A stretch of DNA of 64,000 nucleotides from Brevundimonas sp. (GTDB lineage Bacteria; Pseudomonadota; Alphaproteobacteria; Caulobacterales; Caulobacteraceae), in NCBI RefSeq assembly GCF_029945885.1, contig NZ_JAQSDK010000001.1:25236-89235 (forward strand). Direction: 5' to 3'. The position numbers and the translations under genes are program-made. The notes below the pieces were generated by a model, which saw only the letters and a program-made list of their open reading frames with translations, searched no databases and was not told the origin of the DNA. Each line of letters opens with the position of its first letter. Within the stretch, counting starts at the first letter, position 1. This document shows positions 25,048 through 34,074 of this stretch, piece after piece.

Positions 25048-27444
25048 ATGCGGATGCGTACAGGACTGGTACTGGCGGTAATGGCCGGCCTGGCGGGCAC
25101 GACCACGGCCCTGGCGCAACAGAGCGTCGGGCCGGTCGACCAGTCGACCGGCACGTTCGAGGACAAGTTCCGCCAGTTCGAGGGCGAGGACTGGCCCACC
25201 CCCACCGACTACCGCAACGCCTCGGGCGCGCCCGGCCACCGCTACTGGCAGCAGCAGGTCGACTACGACATCGACGTGTCGCTGGACGAGACGCGCCGCA
25301 CCCTGACCGGCACAGAACAGGTCACCTATCTCAACAACTCGCCCGACGCCCTCGGCTATCTGTGGCTGCTGCTGGATCAGCAGAACTACCGCCGCGACTC
25401 CCTGGCCGAACGCAGCCGAACCTACACCAATTCCGACACCGTCAGCGTCAGCGAGGTGTTGCGGGTGCAGCGGTTCCAGGACTGGGAAGGCGGCTTCAAC
25501 GACCTGACGATCACCGGCCCCGACGGCCGGGCCGTGCCCTTCACCATCGTCGATTCCATGCTGCGGCTGGAACTGCCGCAACCGCTGGCGACCGGCGAGG
25601 CCTTCACCTTCACGATGAGCTTCACCCTGCCCCTGCCCGAGACCAATGTGGTCGGCGGCCGCAGCGGCTACGAGTGTTTCACCAAACCGGACGAGGACGG
25701 CAACTGCATCTTTCTGGCGGCCCAGTGGTTCCCGCGCCTGGCCGTCTATTCCGACTATGAGGGCTGGCACAACGCCCAGTTCCTCGGCTCGGGCGAGTTC
25801 ACCCTCGAGTTCGGCGACTATGACGTCTCCATCACCGTGCCCGCCGACCACCAGGTCTCGGCCACCGGCGAACTGGCCAATCCGGACATCCTGACCGCCG
25901 CCCAGCGCGAGCGCCTGGCCCGGGCCCGCACCGCCGACGCCCCGGTCTATGTCGTTACCCCGGCCGAGGCCGCCGCCGCCGAGGCCCGCCCGGCCCGTTC
26001 GGGCACCCGCACCTGGCGTTTCACCGCCGACAATGTGCGCGACTTCGGCTGGGCCAGTTCGCGCAAATTCGTCTGGGACGCGATGGGCGTGGATCAGGAC
26101 AGCGCCGACCACCCGGTGGTCATGGCCATGTCCTTCTATCCGAAGGAGGCCCGCCCGCTGTGGGACACCTATTCGACCCGGGCCATCGCCCACACCATCG
26201 ACGTCTACAACCAGTTCGCCATCATCTACCCCTACCCCACGGCCCAGTCGGTCAACGGCCCCGTCGGCGGCATGGAATATCCGATGATCACCTTCAACGG
26301 GCCCCGGCCCGTGCGCGGTGACGACGGCCGGCTGACCTATACCGAACGCGCCAAGAACGGCCTGATCGGCGTGGTCATCCACGAGGTCGGCCATTTCTAT
26401 TTCCCGATGATCGTCAACTCCGACGAACGCCAGTGGACCTGGATGGACGAGGGGCTGAACAGCTTCCTTCAGTACGAGGCGCAAAAGCTCTGGGATCCCG
26501 ACTTCCCCTCGCGCGGTGAGCCGCGCGACATCGTCGAATACATGGTCTCCGAGGACCAGGTCCCGGTCATGACCCAGTCCGACAGCCTGCTGCAGTTCGG
26601 CAACAACGCCTATGCCAAGCCGGCCACCGCCCTGGTGATCCTGCGCGAGACCGTGCTGGGCCGCGACCTGTTCGACCGCGCCTTCCGCGAATATTCGCAG
26701 CGCTGGGCCTTCAAACGCCCGACCCCCTATGACTTCTTCCGCACCATGGAGGAGAGTTCGGGTGTCGACCTGGACTGGTTCTGGCGCGGCTGGTTCTATT
26801 CGACGGACCACGTCGACATCTCTCTGGACGGTGTCACCGCCGTCCGCCTCGCCCCGGCCGATCCCGAGGCCCGGGCCCGCGCCGACCGTGAGCGTTTCGC
26901 CGGCGAACCGGTCCCGACCACCGTGACCGGCAACCGCGGCATCGAGACGGTGATCGAACGCGATCCGGCCGTGCGTGACTTCTACAACGAGACCGATCGC
27001 TTCACCGTCACCGCGGCCCAACGCCGCGAGGCCGCCACCGCCGCCGCCCGCGCCGACGCCGACCGCCGCGCCGCCCAGGGCTTCGACGACAACATCTACC
27101 GCTTCACCTTCACCAACGTCGGCGGCCTGGTGATGCCGGTGATCCTGAAGCTGACCTACAGCGACGGCTCGGACGAGACGATCCGCATCCCGGCCGAGAT
27201 CTGGCGTCGCAACAGCCGCCAGGTCGTCTGGCAGCATGTGTCGTCGAAGACCCTGACCGGGGCCGAGATCGACCCCCTGTGGGAGACCGCCGACGCCGAC
27301 CGCGCCAACAACGCCTATCCGCGCCGCATCGACCAGCAGTCGCTGCGCCTGTCGGGCGAGCGTCCGGCCGGCGAGAACCGCATGCGCGATTCCGACGTCG
27401 AGGTCAGCCCGGACTCGACCGCGACCCGGTCCAGCCGCCGATGA
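25048..27444 (+). CDS. M1 family metallopeptidase (secreted aminopeptidase-like)
   Basis: The 798-residue protein (ATG 25048; GTG 25039 adds three residues) has a signal peptide ending near TTALAQ. The zinc site is complete: His445-Glu-Val-Gly-His449 and Glu468 in WMDEGLN, giving HEXXH-X18-E. GGMEYP upstream replaces the GAMEN exopeptidase motif, as in several non-classical M1 members. A C-terminal region without homology that I recognise follows residue 600. It would act in the periplasm. A small DUF6702-type gene overlaps its stop (ATGA), so they form an operon. Confidence 0.9.
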   Translation: MRMRTGLVLAVMAGLAGTTTALAQQSVGPVDQSTGTFEDKFRQFEGEDWPTPTDYRNASGAPGHRYWQQQVDYDIDVSLDETRRTLTGTEQVTYLNNSPDALGYLWLLLDQQNYRRDSLAERSRTYTNSDTVSVSEVLRVQRFQDWEGGFNDLTITGPDGRAVPFTIVDSMLRLELPQPLATGEAFTFTMSFTLPLPETNVVGGRSGYECFTKPDEDGNCIFLAAQWFPRLAVYSDYEGWHNAQFLGSGEFTLEFGDYDVSITVPADHQVSATGELANPDILTAAQRERLARARTADAPVYVVTPAEAAAAEARPARSGTRTWRFTADNVRDFGWASSRKFVWDAMGVDQDSADHPVVMAMSFYPKEARPLWDTYSTRAIAHTIDVYNQFAIIYPYPTAQSVNGPVGGMEYPMITFNGPRPVRGDDGRLTYTERAKNGLIGVVIHEVGHFYFPMIVNSDERQWTWMDEGLNSFLQYEAQKLWDPDFPSRGEPRDIVEYMVSEDQVPVMTQSDSLLQFGNNAYAKPATALVILRETVLGRDLFDRAFREYSQRWAFKRPTPYDFFRTMEESSGVDLDWFWRGWFYSTDHVDISLDGVTAVRLAPADPEARARADRERFAGEPVPTTVTGNRGIETVIERDPAVRDFYNETDRFTVTAAQRREAATAAARADADRRAAQGFDDNIYRFTFTNVGGLVMPVILKLTYSDGSDETIRIPAEIWRRNSRQVVWQHVSSKTLTGAEIDPLWETADADRANNAYPRRIDQQSLRLSGERPAGENRMRDSDVEVSPDSTATRSSRR

Positions 27445-27941
27445 AACGCCTGCTGCTGAGCGCCCTTCTGGTCCTGGGTATGGCGACCCCGGCCCTGGCC
27501 CATCGCGGCCATGACGGCCTGACCGTCGTCGAGATCGACGGGGTTTCGGGCGCGGTCCGGGTCGAGCACCGCTTCGCCGCTCATGACGTCGAGCCGGCCC
27601 TGGTCTCCATCGCCCCCGGGGCCCAGCCCAGTCTCGACGATCCGGCCGCGGTTGCGGCACTCGAGGATCATCTGGCCGCGCGCTTCCGCCTCGACATCGA
27701 CGGTCGAACCGTGGCGCTGACGCGCACTGCCACTGACCTGGCCGGCGACAATATCCGGATCCGTTTCGCCGGACAGGTTCCGCCTGGGAGCAGCGCGCAT
27801 CAGATCACGGTCGACCTCGACTTCTTCCCCGGCGTCCACGACGACCAGGAACAGCAGGTCAATATCCGTTCCGCCGGCGTGACCCGCAGCCTGGTCTTCC
27901 GGCCCGGCGACGCGGCCCGCAGCGTCCGGCTCCAGCCCTGA
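27441..27941 (+). CDS. DUF6702 family protein
   Basis: The 166-residue protein begins with a signal peptide (RLLLSALLVLGMATPALAHR). Then comes a small beta-rich domain with RVEHRFAAHDVEPAL and LEDHLAARFRLDIDGRTVAL. In several bacteria this family follows an M1-type metallopeptidase gene, as here, where the ATG overlaps the peptidase stop by four bases. The role is unknown. A periplasmic partner or accessory of the peptidase is a reasonable inference from the coupling. Confidence 0.75.
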   Translation: MKRLLLSALLVLGMATPALAHRGHDGLTVVEIDGVSGAVRVEHRFAAHDVEPALVSIAPGAQPSLDDPAAVAALEDHLAARFRLDIDGRTVALTRTATDLAGDNIRIRFAGQVPPGSSAHQITVDLDFFPGVHDDQEQQVNIRSAGVTRSLVFRPGDAARSVRLQP

Positions 27942-27950
27942 ACCCGGCGG

Positions 27951-28094
27951 TCAGCCCGGCCCGGTAGGCCCGGGCTTGAGGTTGCTGACACTCGTGTTGC
28001 GCGACGGGCAGGCCGCCGGACCCGCCGGTCGCGGCCGTGCCTCCGGGGCCATCAGCCGGGCAATGGCGCGGCAACCTGTGACCAGAAGGATCAT
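27951..28094 (-). CDS. Possible small protein, 47 residues
   Basis: A short frame runs from ATG 28094 to TGA at 27951, with GGGAG eight bases upstream of the start. The N-terminus MILLVTGCRAIARLMAPEA is mildly hydrophobic, with a Cys at position 8; the rest is Pro/Arg-rich. I recognise no family. It fills the gap between the DUF6702 gene (convergent) and the proline-repeat gene (same strand, upstream). The ribosome-binding site is the only positive evidence. Confidence 0.3.
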   Translation of the reverse strand: MILLVTGCRAIARLMAPEARPRPAGPAACPSRNTSVSNLKPGPTGPG

Positions 28095-28174
28095 TGACGA
28101 CTCCCGCAAATGCGAATGAGTCGCAGGATTGCAGGCGGTGGCCGATCCGGCAAGCCCGCAAACGGAACCCCCGC

Positions 28175-29053
28175 CTAGCGCAGATCCACCGACTGGGCGA
28201 TCCGCTCGGCCAGGGCCCGGTCAGCCCCCTCCAGGCTGGCGACCCAGACATGGATTTCCCGAGGCGCAGTGGCCCGCTGGAACAGATGCTCCATCGCATG
28301 CCGCCCGTCCGCCTCGGTGACGACGACGGAGGCACGACCCGCTACTTCGGCCAACTGGCCGTCATAGATCGGGAATTGCGACGCCGGACCGGCATAGATC
28401 ATCACGAACGGCGTGGTCCCGCGCCGCACCGAATAGATGGTGAAGTCCGGCCCCGGCCGACCGGTATCGAGATCGAACCCCTCGGGCAGGTCGAGGCGGA
28501 ACGGCAGGGCCGCACGGGCCGTCGCGTCCAGCGGACGATAGGCCGGGCCCACCGGTTCCGGCCTTGCAACGACCGGGGCGACGGGTGCGATCACAGGGAC
28601 CGTTGCCACCGGAGCCGGTCGCGCTTCCGGCGTCGATGTCGGCGCAGGTGTCCTGACCGGTGCCGGAGCCGGAGCCGGGACGAGCGTCGGTGTCGGCGCA
28701 GGGCCCCTGACCGGTGCCGGAGCCGGAGCCGGGACGAGCGTCGGTGTCGGCGCAGGGCCCCTGACCGGTGCCGGTGCCGGAGCCGGGACGAGCGTCGGTG
28801 TCGGCGCAGGGCCCCTGACCGGTGCCGGTGCCGGGACTGGCGTCGGGGCGGGTGCCGGGACTGGCGTCGGGACTGGCGTCGGGGCGGGTGTCGGGGCGGG
28901 TGTCGGGGCGGGTGTCGGGGCGACGAAGGGCGGGCCGCCGTTCAGCGCCCGGGTCAGGTCGGTGGCTGACGGTGCCTGGGTCAACGGCGGGCTCTGGGCG
29001 GCGACCGGCGTGGCGAGCAGCAGCAGGATGGCGGCGGAGCTGGGAATTTTCAT
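28175..29053 (-). CDS. Secreted proline/alanine-repeat protein with C-terminal domain
   Basis: From ATG 29053 (MKIPSSAAILLLLATPVAAQ) the protein has 292 residues and a clear signal peptide. Residues 45-150 are an Ala/Pro/Thr/Val repeat region: short PAPT units, then an 18-residue unit in three near-identical copies. The C-terminal third (from about RPLDATARAALPFRLDLPEG) is a compact alpha/beta domain that I do not recognise. An extended periplasmic spacer carrying a small domain is the simplest reading. Longer starts exist but lack a signal peptide at the N-terminus. Confidence 0.7.
   Translation of the reverse strand: MKIPSSAAILLLLATPVAAQSPPLTQAPSATDLTRALNGGPPFVAPTPAPTPAPTPAPTPVPTPVPAPAPTPVPAPAPVRGPAPTPTLVPAPAPAPVRGPAPTPTLVPAPAPAPVRGPAPTPTLVPAPAPAPVRTPAPTSTPEARPAPVATVPVIAPVAPVVARPEPVGPAYRPLDATARAALPFRLDLPEGFDLDTGRPGPDFTIYSVRRGTTPFVMIYAGPASQFPIYDGQLAEVAGRASVVVTEADGRHAMEHLFQRATAPREIHVWVASLEGADRALAERIAQSVDLR
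28679..28840. repeat. Three 54-bp tandem repeats inside the proline-repeat gene
   Basis: Copies at 28679-28732, 28733-28786 and 28787-28840 are almost identical and keep the reading frame (18 residues each). Shorter GGGGCGGGTGTC units continue to about 28925. Copy number is expected to vary between strains. Confidence 0.85.
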
Positions 29054-29121
29054 ATCCGGACCATCGCTCCGGATCGGGGCGATCACAAGACCTCGAGGCC
29101 AGCTGGCCGTCCCTGGCCGGA

Positions 29122-30807
29122 TCAGGCCGCGGGCAGTTCGATCCAGAAGGTGGCCCCCTCACCGGTTTGAGAAATCACCCCGATGGTGCCGCCCTGCAGT
29201 TCGGTCAGCCGCTTGGCCAGGGCCAGACCGATGCCATGCCCCTCGACCGTGGTTCGCTCGAGCCCCAGCCGGTTGAACGGCTCGAACAACTGCGCCTGTT
29301 TATCAGCCGACAGGCCGGGTCCCTTGTCGATGATCTCGATGCGGACGACGTGATCGACCCGGCTGGCCCGGAAGACGATCGACCCGCCCGAGGCTCCGTA
29401 TTTGACCGCGTTCGAGGCCAGGTTGGCCACCACCTGGGCCAGACGTTGGGAATCGGCCAGGGCCACCAACCCGTCGCCCAGACACACCAGCTCCAGCTTC
29501 AGGTCACGGGACTCCGGCCGCAGCGCCACGGCCCGGCGCACATCCTCCATCACCCCACGCACATCGGTGGGGCGCAGCTCGACCTTGACCGCGCCGGACT
29601 CGGCCCGGGCCACATCCAGCAGGTCATGGGACAGGGCCTCGACCTGACGCGCGGTCTTGACCAGCATCTCGGCCATCTCGGCCTGGATCGGGGTGATCGG
29701 ACCCAGTTGCCCGGTCTGCCACAGCTCGCCGATGCCGATGATGCCCCCGACCGGGCTTTTGACCTCATGGGCCACATTGGCCAGCAGCCGTGACTTGGCC
29801 TCCGAGGCCCGTTCGGCGCGGGCCTGACCCGCCCGGGCACGATCGGCCAGCCGGTCGCGCTCCTCCAGCAGCGAGGCGACCAGAAGCACGGGCAGATAGC
29901 CCAGAAGCACCAGCATCTGCGCCATCAGGGCGCGATCCGCGCCCTGGAAGCGCACGGCATAGGGGCCGAAACCCGCCATACTGCCGCCGACCGCCAGGAT
30001 GGTGACGATCAGCAGCGCTGCCGTCAGCCCCAGAACCCGCAACCGCACGGCGATGACCAGCAGGATCGGCAGGACGACAAACCCCAGCGGCAGGCTCAGC
30101 CGCGAGAAGATGGCGGTGCTGACGGCGGTCAGCAGCGCCAACAGGAGAACCGTCTCCAGCAGTTTCATCGGCCGGGCGATCATCGCCAGATTGCGACGGG
30201 TCACGGCCAGGCCGAAGGCACCGATGACGGCGATTCCCATCGCGTGTCCCAGCCACCATGTGCCGAACGAATAGGCGAAATCGGCCCCGTTCAGCACACT
30301 CAGAAAGGCCGAGGTAAACAGTCCGGCCGGAATCGGGGCCAGGACGGCGGCGCTGAGCAGGAACCGGCCGGTCCCCTCAACGCTGGACAGATTCAGGCTC
30401 GGGGCGAACCGCCGGGCCAGCAGAACGGCCCCGACGATCTCGATCATATTGGCCGCGGTGAACATGATCGCCAGCGACGTTGGATTACCGGCGAGGAATT
30501 CCCCGACCAGCACCCCGACCGCGATCAGACTGCCGAAACACAGGTCGTACATCGGGCCGCGGGCATTGCGCAGCCAGACCACGACCGCCAGCCCCCCGGC
30601 CCCCCAAAGGGCGGCGACCAGACCGGCCGAGCGCGAGAACTCGATGGCCAGCACCACGAGGATAACCACCCCGACGGCGGCGATAACCGGGGCCAGCGGC
30701 TCGTTGAAAAAGGCGGCCGCGCTGCTCCGTCCGGCGCGGGCCGTGCGGGCGGCAACCGGCTCCTTTCGGACAGGGTCAGCGGACGGGTCCGCAGGGCTCG
30801 CAGTCAT
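29122..30807 (-). CDS. Sensor histidine kinase with MASE1-like membrane sensor
   Basis: From ATG 30807 the protein has 561 residues; a GTG six codons earlier is possible. About eight membrane helices occupy residues 35-300 and resemble the MASE1 sensor (LWGAGGLAVVVWLRNARGPM). A short linker leads to HisKA with ANVAHEVKSPVGGIIG, where His347 is the phosphoacceptor. The HATPase domain has NLASNAVKYGASGG, IDKGPGL, FEPF and GHGIGLALAKRL. No receiver domain or adjacent regulator is present. The signal is unknown. Confidence 0.88.
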   Translation of the reverse strand: MTASPADPSADPVRKEPVAARTARAGRSSAAAFFNEPLAPVIAAVGVVILVVLAIEFSRSAGLVAALWGAGGLAVVVWLRNARGPMYDLCFGSLIAVGVLVGEFLAGNPTSLAIMFTAANMIEIVGAVLLARRFAPSLNLSSVEGTGRFLLSAAVLAPIPAGLFTSAFLSVLNGADFAYSFGTWWLGHAMGIAVIGAFGLAVTRRNLAMIARPMKLLETVLLLALLTAVSTAIFSRLSLPLGFVVLPILLVIAVRLRVLGLTAALLIVTILAVGGSMAGFGPYAVRFQGADRALMAQMLVLLGYLPVLLVASLLEERDRLADRARAGQARAERASEAKSRLLANVAHEVKSPVGGIIGIGELWQTGQLGPITPIQAEMAEMLVKTARQVEALSHDLLDVARAESGAVKVELRPTDVRGVMEDVRRAVALRPESRDLKLELVCLGDGLVALADSQRLAQVVANLASNAVKYGASGGSIVFRASRVDHVVRIEIIDKGPGLSADKQAQLFEPFNRLGLERTTVEGHGIGLALAKRLTELQGGTIGVISQTGEGATFWIELPAA

Positions 30808-30876
30808 CGGGTCAGGTCTCGGCACACCAAATTCAGCCTGTAGCCATGCACAGGCTTCACTAATATCCCCTGAAAT

Positions 30877-31536
30877 TCAGGGATTCACCGTCAGGACGGC
30901 GACGATCTCCGCCACGGCCGCTCCCGGTCCCTGCGGATGACTCCAGACCGCGGCGCTGACCGCCACGAAATCCGCCCCCGCCCGCGCCAGGTCTGCGGCA
31001 TTGGCCGCGGTGATCCCACCGATCGCCACGCAGGGAATCTCGACCGTCTCCTGCCAGATCGTCAGAACCTCCGGTTCGGGACGATGGGTCGTCGCCTTGG
31101 TCGCGGTCGGGAAGAAGGCCCCGAAGGCGACATAGTCCGCCCCCGCCTCGGCCGCCTCCATCGCCAGTTCGCGACTGTCGTGACAGGTCACGCCGATCAT
31201 GGCCTCCGGGCCCATCAACCGGCGAGCCTCGGCCACGGAGGCGTCAGACTGGCCCAGATGGACGCCGTCACAGCCGGAACAGGCCGCCAGGTCCGGTCGA
31301 TCATTGAGAATCACGGCCACGCCCCGCGCCTGGGCAACCGGTTTCAGCGCCGCCACCGCCGCCAGCACGGTCGCATCATCGGCCTCCTTGAGCCGGATCT
31401 GCAGCGCCGCCACCTCGCCGGCGTCCAGCGCCGCCTCCAGATCGCGCGCAAAGGCGTCGAGGTCCGGGATGGCCGGCGGCGTGATCAGATACAGGCGACA
31501 GGGCGGACGGGGCGGGATCGGGGGGGTGCGGGCCAT
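30877..31536 (-). CDS. thiE: Thiamine phosphate synthase
   Basis: The 219-residue TIM-barrel enzyme joins HMP-pyrophosphate with thiazole phosphate. [32 protein letters not shown] with [36 protein letters not shown] and [20 protein letters not shown] are the family motifs in order. No other thiamine gene and no TPP riboswitch are seen nearby. It is 70 bp downstream of a promoter region shared divergently with bfd. Confidence 0.9.
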   Translation of the reverse strand: MARTPPIPPRPPCRLYLITPPAIPDLDAFARDLEAALDAGEVAALQIRLKEADDATVLAAVAALKPVAQARGVAVILNDRPDLAACSGCDGVHLGQSDASVAEARRLMGPEAMIGVTCHDSRELAMEAAEAGADYVAFGAFFPTATKATTHRPEPEVLTIWQETVEIPCVAIGGITAANAADLARAGADFVAVSAAVWSHPQGPGAAVAEIVAVLTVNP

Positions 31537-31594
31537 GGCTCTCGCTGGGACAATCAGGCGCGCACGTCAACGCCCGGTCAACAATGCGAACGAT

Positions 31595-31622
31595 TTGCAG
31601 TCGCTTGTATTGGTGCTATAGA
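31595..31622 (+). promoter_or_regulatory. Sigma-70 promoter of bfd-bfr
   Basis: TTGCAG (31595-31600), a 16-bp spacer and TATAGA (31617-31622) form a good housekeeping promoter. The -10 element is overlapped by the Fur-like box. Transcription would start about 30 bases upstream of the bfd GTG. Confidence 0.6.
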
Positions 31623-31636
31623 GAACCATTATCAAC
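31618..31636. promoter_or_regulatory. Fur-like box
   Basis: ATAGAGAACCATTATCAAC, whose complement reads GTTGATAATGGTTCTCTAT, resembles the classical Fur box GATAATGATWATCATTATC on both halves. Overlap with the -10 region of the bfd promoter predicts iron-dependent repression. Binding is inferred. Confidence 0.65.
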
Positions 31637-31657
31637 ACCCGACGGGAATCGCCTTCC

Positions 31658-31843
31658 GTGTATGTCTGCAACTGCAACGGCCTGCGCCAGCGTGACGTCG
31701 CCTTCGCCATCGAGGCCGGGGCGACCCGGCCGCGCGAAATCTTCGCCAGCAACCAGTGCGCCGCCCAGTGTGCTAAATGTGTTTGCGAGATGCGGCAGAT
31801 GATTCAGGACAGCCGACAGGCGTTCGCTCTGGCCGCCGAATAG
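31658..31843 (+). CDS. bfd: Bacterioferritin-associated ferredoxin
   Basis: This 61-residue [2Fe-2S] protein starts at GTG 31658. The cluster ligands Cys4 and Cys6 (CNC) and Cys38 and Cys41 (CAKC) follow the Bfd spacing; Cys34 and Cys43 are extra. Bfd reduces the haem of bacterioferritin to release stored iron. It lies 13 bp upstream of bfr. The pair is controlled by one promoter with a Fur-like box, as in many proteobacteria. Confidence 0.92.
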   Translation: MYVCNCNGLRQRDVAFAIEAGATRPREIFASNQCAAQCAKCVCEMRQMIQDSRQAFALAAE

Positions 31844-31856
31844 CAAGGCGAAGACC

Positions 31857-32357
31857 ATGAAGGGCGACCCCGCGATCATTCGCACCCTCAATGCGGTGCT
31901 GACCAACGAGCTGACGGCGGTGAACCAGTATTTCCTGCACGCCCGCATGTTCGAGAGCTGGGGTCTGAAACACCTCGGCCAGGTCATCTACGACGAATCG
32001 ATCGGCGAGATGAAACACGCCGACAAGCTGATCAAGCGGGTGCTGTTCCTCGACGGCCTGCCCAATATGCAGGACCTGCACAAGCTGAAGATCGGCGAGG
32101 CCGCGATCGAATGCCTCGGGGCCGACCTGCAGCTGGAACTGGGCGGTCGCAAGACCCTGATCGACGGTATCGCCCAGTGCGAGGCCGGGGCCGACTACAT
32201 CAGCCGCCAGATCCTGACCGAGATCCTCGCCGACACCGAGGAGCATATCGACTTCCTCGAGGCCCAGTTCAAACTGATCGAACAGCTGGGCGAGCCCAAC
32301 TATCTGCAGTCCGCCATGACCGAGATCGCCCCCGACCGCAGCGCCACCGGCAACTGA
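31857..32357 (+). CDS. bfr: Bacterioferritin
   Basis: The 166-residue subunit aligns along its length with E. coli Bfr. Ferroxidase ligands are present: Glu18 and, by alignment, Glu51, His54, Glu94, Glu127 and His130. The haem ligand Met52 lies in IGEMKHAD. The protein stores iron as a 24-mer with haem between subunits. It is cotranscribed with bfd and likely released from Fur control when iron is low. Confidence 0.95.
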   Translation: MKGDPAIIRTLNAVLTNELTAVNQYFLHARMFESWGLKHLGQVIYDESIGEMKHADKLIKRVLFLDGLPNMQDLHKLKIGEAAIECLGADLQLELGGRKTLIDGIAQCEAGADYISRQILTEILADTEEHIDFLEAQFKLIEQLGEPNYLQSAMTEIAPDRSATGN

Positions 32358-32358
32358 T

Positions 32359-33084
32359 CTACAGCACCTCGCGCCGGCCGAGATGGGCCACCGCCAGGAT
32401 CAGCACCACCAGCCCCAGACCACCGCCCAGACTCAGGGCGGTGGTCACCCGCCAGCTGTCGGTCGCCAGCATGTTGACCGGCATCTGCCAGGGGAAGAAC
32501 ACGCCCTGTTTCGCCGCCGTGGCCACCACCGAGAAGAAGGTCCCGCCGATCCCAAGCACCAGGGCCGGCACGAAGCTGGCGAACCGCAGGGCGGTCCAGA
32601 ACTGCAGGGCCACCATCAGCAGACCGGCCAGCCAGACCTTGCCCCACAGCACCAGACTGCCGCCAACATCCAGCGTCCCGGTCGGGGCCAGCGCAGGCTT
32701 GATCGCCGCCGCAACCGATACCGCCCCGATGGTGAGGAGCAGATTCAGCAGGCTCATCACCGCCACCAGCCCCAGAACGCAGACCGCCTTGGCTGCATAG
32801 ATCTGCCAGCGCGGCAACGGCAGGGCCCGCAGATGATCCCAGGACCGCGGCCCGTGCTCCATATTGGCGACCAGGGCCGTCAGGGCGGTCACGCTCATCG
32901 GCAACATGAAGAAGGCCCAGATCCCGGTTGAGCCCATCAGCAGACGGTCCCAGGGCTGGGCCTCCGCCCCGCGCAGCATGTTGAAGAAGATGAAAATTCC
33001 GATCAAGGACGGGGCGGCCAACGCCAGCACCAGGGCCAGCGACCGGTTCAGCTTGCGCAGTTCAACGGACAGGACGGCCAGCAT
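32359..33084 (-). CDS. ABC-2 type transporter permease subunit
   Basis: The 241-residue protein has six hydrophobic helices and the layout of ABC-2 permeases of the lantibiotic-immunity or bacitracin type (LRKLNRSLALVLALAAPSLI; MEHGPRSWDHLRALPLPRWQ). It partners with the ATPase encoded just upstream: its ATG overlaps the ATPase stop by one base. The exported substrate is unknown. Its stop lies two bases from the bfr stop. Confidence 0.85.
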   Translation of the reverse strand: MLAVLSVELRKLNRSLALVLALAAPSLIGIFIFFNMLRGAEAQPWDRLLMGSTGIWAFFMLPMSVTALTALVANMEHGPRSWDHLRALPLPRWQIYAAKAVCVLGLVAVMSLLNLLLTIGAVSVAAAIKPALAPTGTLDVGGSLVLWGKVWLAGLLMVALQFWTALRFASFVPALVLGIGGTFFSVVATAAKQGVFFPWQMPVNMLATDSWRVTTALSLGGGLGLVVLILAVAHLGRREVL

Positions 33085-34022
33085 CAGACGGTCTCCTTGA
33101 GACGGGCGGGATCCACGGCCGACACCTGACGATAGATGCCTTCCAGCGAGCGGGCCCGGGGCCCGATGGCGAACACCGCCACCCCGGCCTCCACAAGGGC
33201 GCGGTTCAGTCCGGCGCAGGCGCGGTCATGGTCGTCGCCGCGTCGCAGCTGCGCCACCAGTTCCCCGCCCTGTTCCGACAGGGTCAGATCATGACCGCGC
33301 AGCACCGCCGCAGCCCGCGCCGCATCATCGACCCGCAGCGCGATTTCAGGAGCCAGGTCGGCCTTCAGCCGCGCCAGCGGCCCCTCCAGCACCAGCCGCC
33401 CCTCATGGAGGATGCCGATATGGCTGGCGGTCTGTTCGATCTCGCCCAGCAGATGGCTGGATAGCAGAACGGTCGCCCCGGTGCGCTCCGGCAGGGCCTT
33501 CAGGAACCGCCGCATATCGGCGATGCCGTCCGGGTCCAGCCCGTTGGTCGGCTCGTCCAGCACCAGCACCGACGGTGCCCCCAGCAGGGCCCGCGCCAGC
33601 CCCAGCCTCTGGCGCATGCCCAGGGAATAGTCCGACACCCGCCGACGGGCGACATCGGTCATCTCGACCACCTCCAGCACCCGGTCGATCTCCGCGGCCG
33701 GCAGGCCCAGCAGGGTCCGGGTCAGCGCCAGATTCTCCCGACCGGTCAGATTGCCGTAGAAGCCATGCGCCTCCAGCAGCGCGCCCACCCTCCGCGCCGC
33801 GCCGATGCGATCGCGCCGCACATCGATGCCGGTGATCCGGGCCGTCCCGGCGCTGGGTCGGATCAGGCCCAACAGCATCTTCAGCGTCGTCGTCTTCCCT
33901 GCCCCATTGCGTCCGAGGAAGCCGTAGACGGCCCTGTCCGGGACCGACATTGACACGGCGTCGACCGCCAGGTGTCGGCCGAAGCGACGGGTCAGACCCT
34001 CTGTCTCGATGGCGACCTTCAT
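33084..34022 (-). CDS. ABC transporter ATP-binding protein
   Basis: The 312-residue ATPase has Walker A GRNGAGKTT near residue 38, signature SLGMRQRLGLARALLG, and Walker B VLVLDEPTNGLDPDGIADMR. A C-terminal domain of about 90 residues follows, as in CcmA-type and bacitracin-export ATPases. It acts with the permease at 32359-33084. The 92-bp AT-rich gap upstream, shared divergently with the DUF2975 gene, holds CtrA-like boxes. Confidence 0.9.
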   Translation of the reverse strand: MKVAIETEGLTRRFGRHLAVDAVSMSVPDRAVYGFLGRNGAGKTTTLKMLLGLIRPSAGTARITGIDVRRDRIGAARRVGALLEAHGFYGNLTGRENLALTRTLLGLPAAEIDRVLEVVEMTDVARRRVSDYSLGMRQRLGLARALLGAPSVLVLDEPTNGLDPDGIADMRRFLKALPERTGATVLLSSHLLGEIEQTASHIGILHEGRLVLEGPLARLKADLAPEIALRVDDAARAAAVLRGHDLTLSEQGGELVAQLRRGDDHDRACAGLNRALVEAGVAVFAIGPRARSLEGIYRQVSAVDPARLKETV

Positions 34023-34040
34023 GATCCAGGCTCGTTTTGT

Positions 34041-34055
34041 TTAACTCTTAGATAA
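34041..34055. promoter_or_regulatory. Weak CtrA-like box
   Basis: TTAACTCTTAGATAA is TTAA-N7-ATAA, one base off the full consensus. It lies 19 bp from the start of the ABC ATPase gene. It gains weight only from the perfect box 34 bp away. Confidence 0.3.
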
Positions 34056-34074
34056 AGTTGCAAACGACCGGTCT

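Noticed and set aside
25006..27660. Very long open frame on the minus strand opposite the M1 peptidase gene
   Set aside because: High GC makes antisense frames long. Its product has no recognisable domain, while the plus-strand protein has a signal peptide and a full zinc site.
28679..28925. Regular repeats as a CRISPR array
   Set aside because: The repeats are contiguous without spacers and encode in-frame proline-rich protein sequence.
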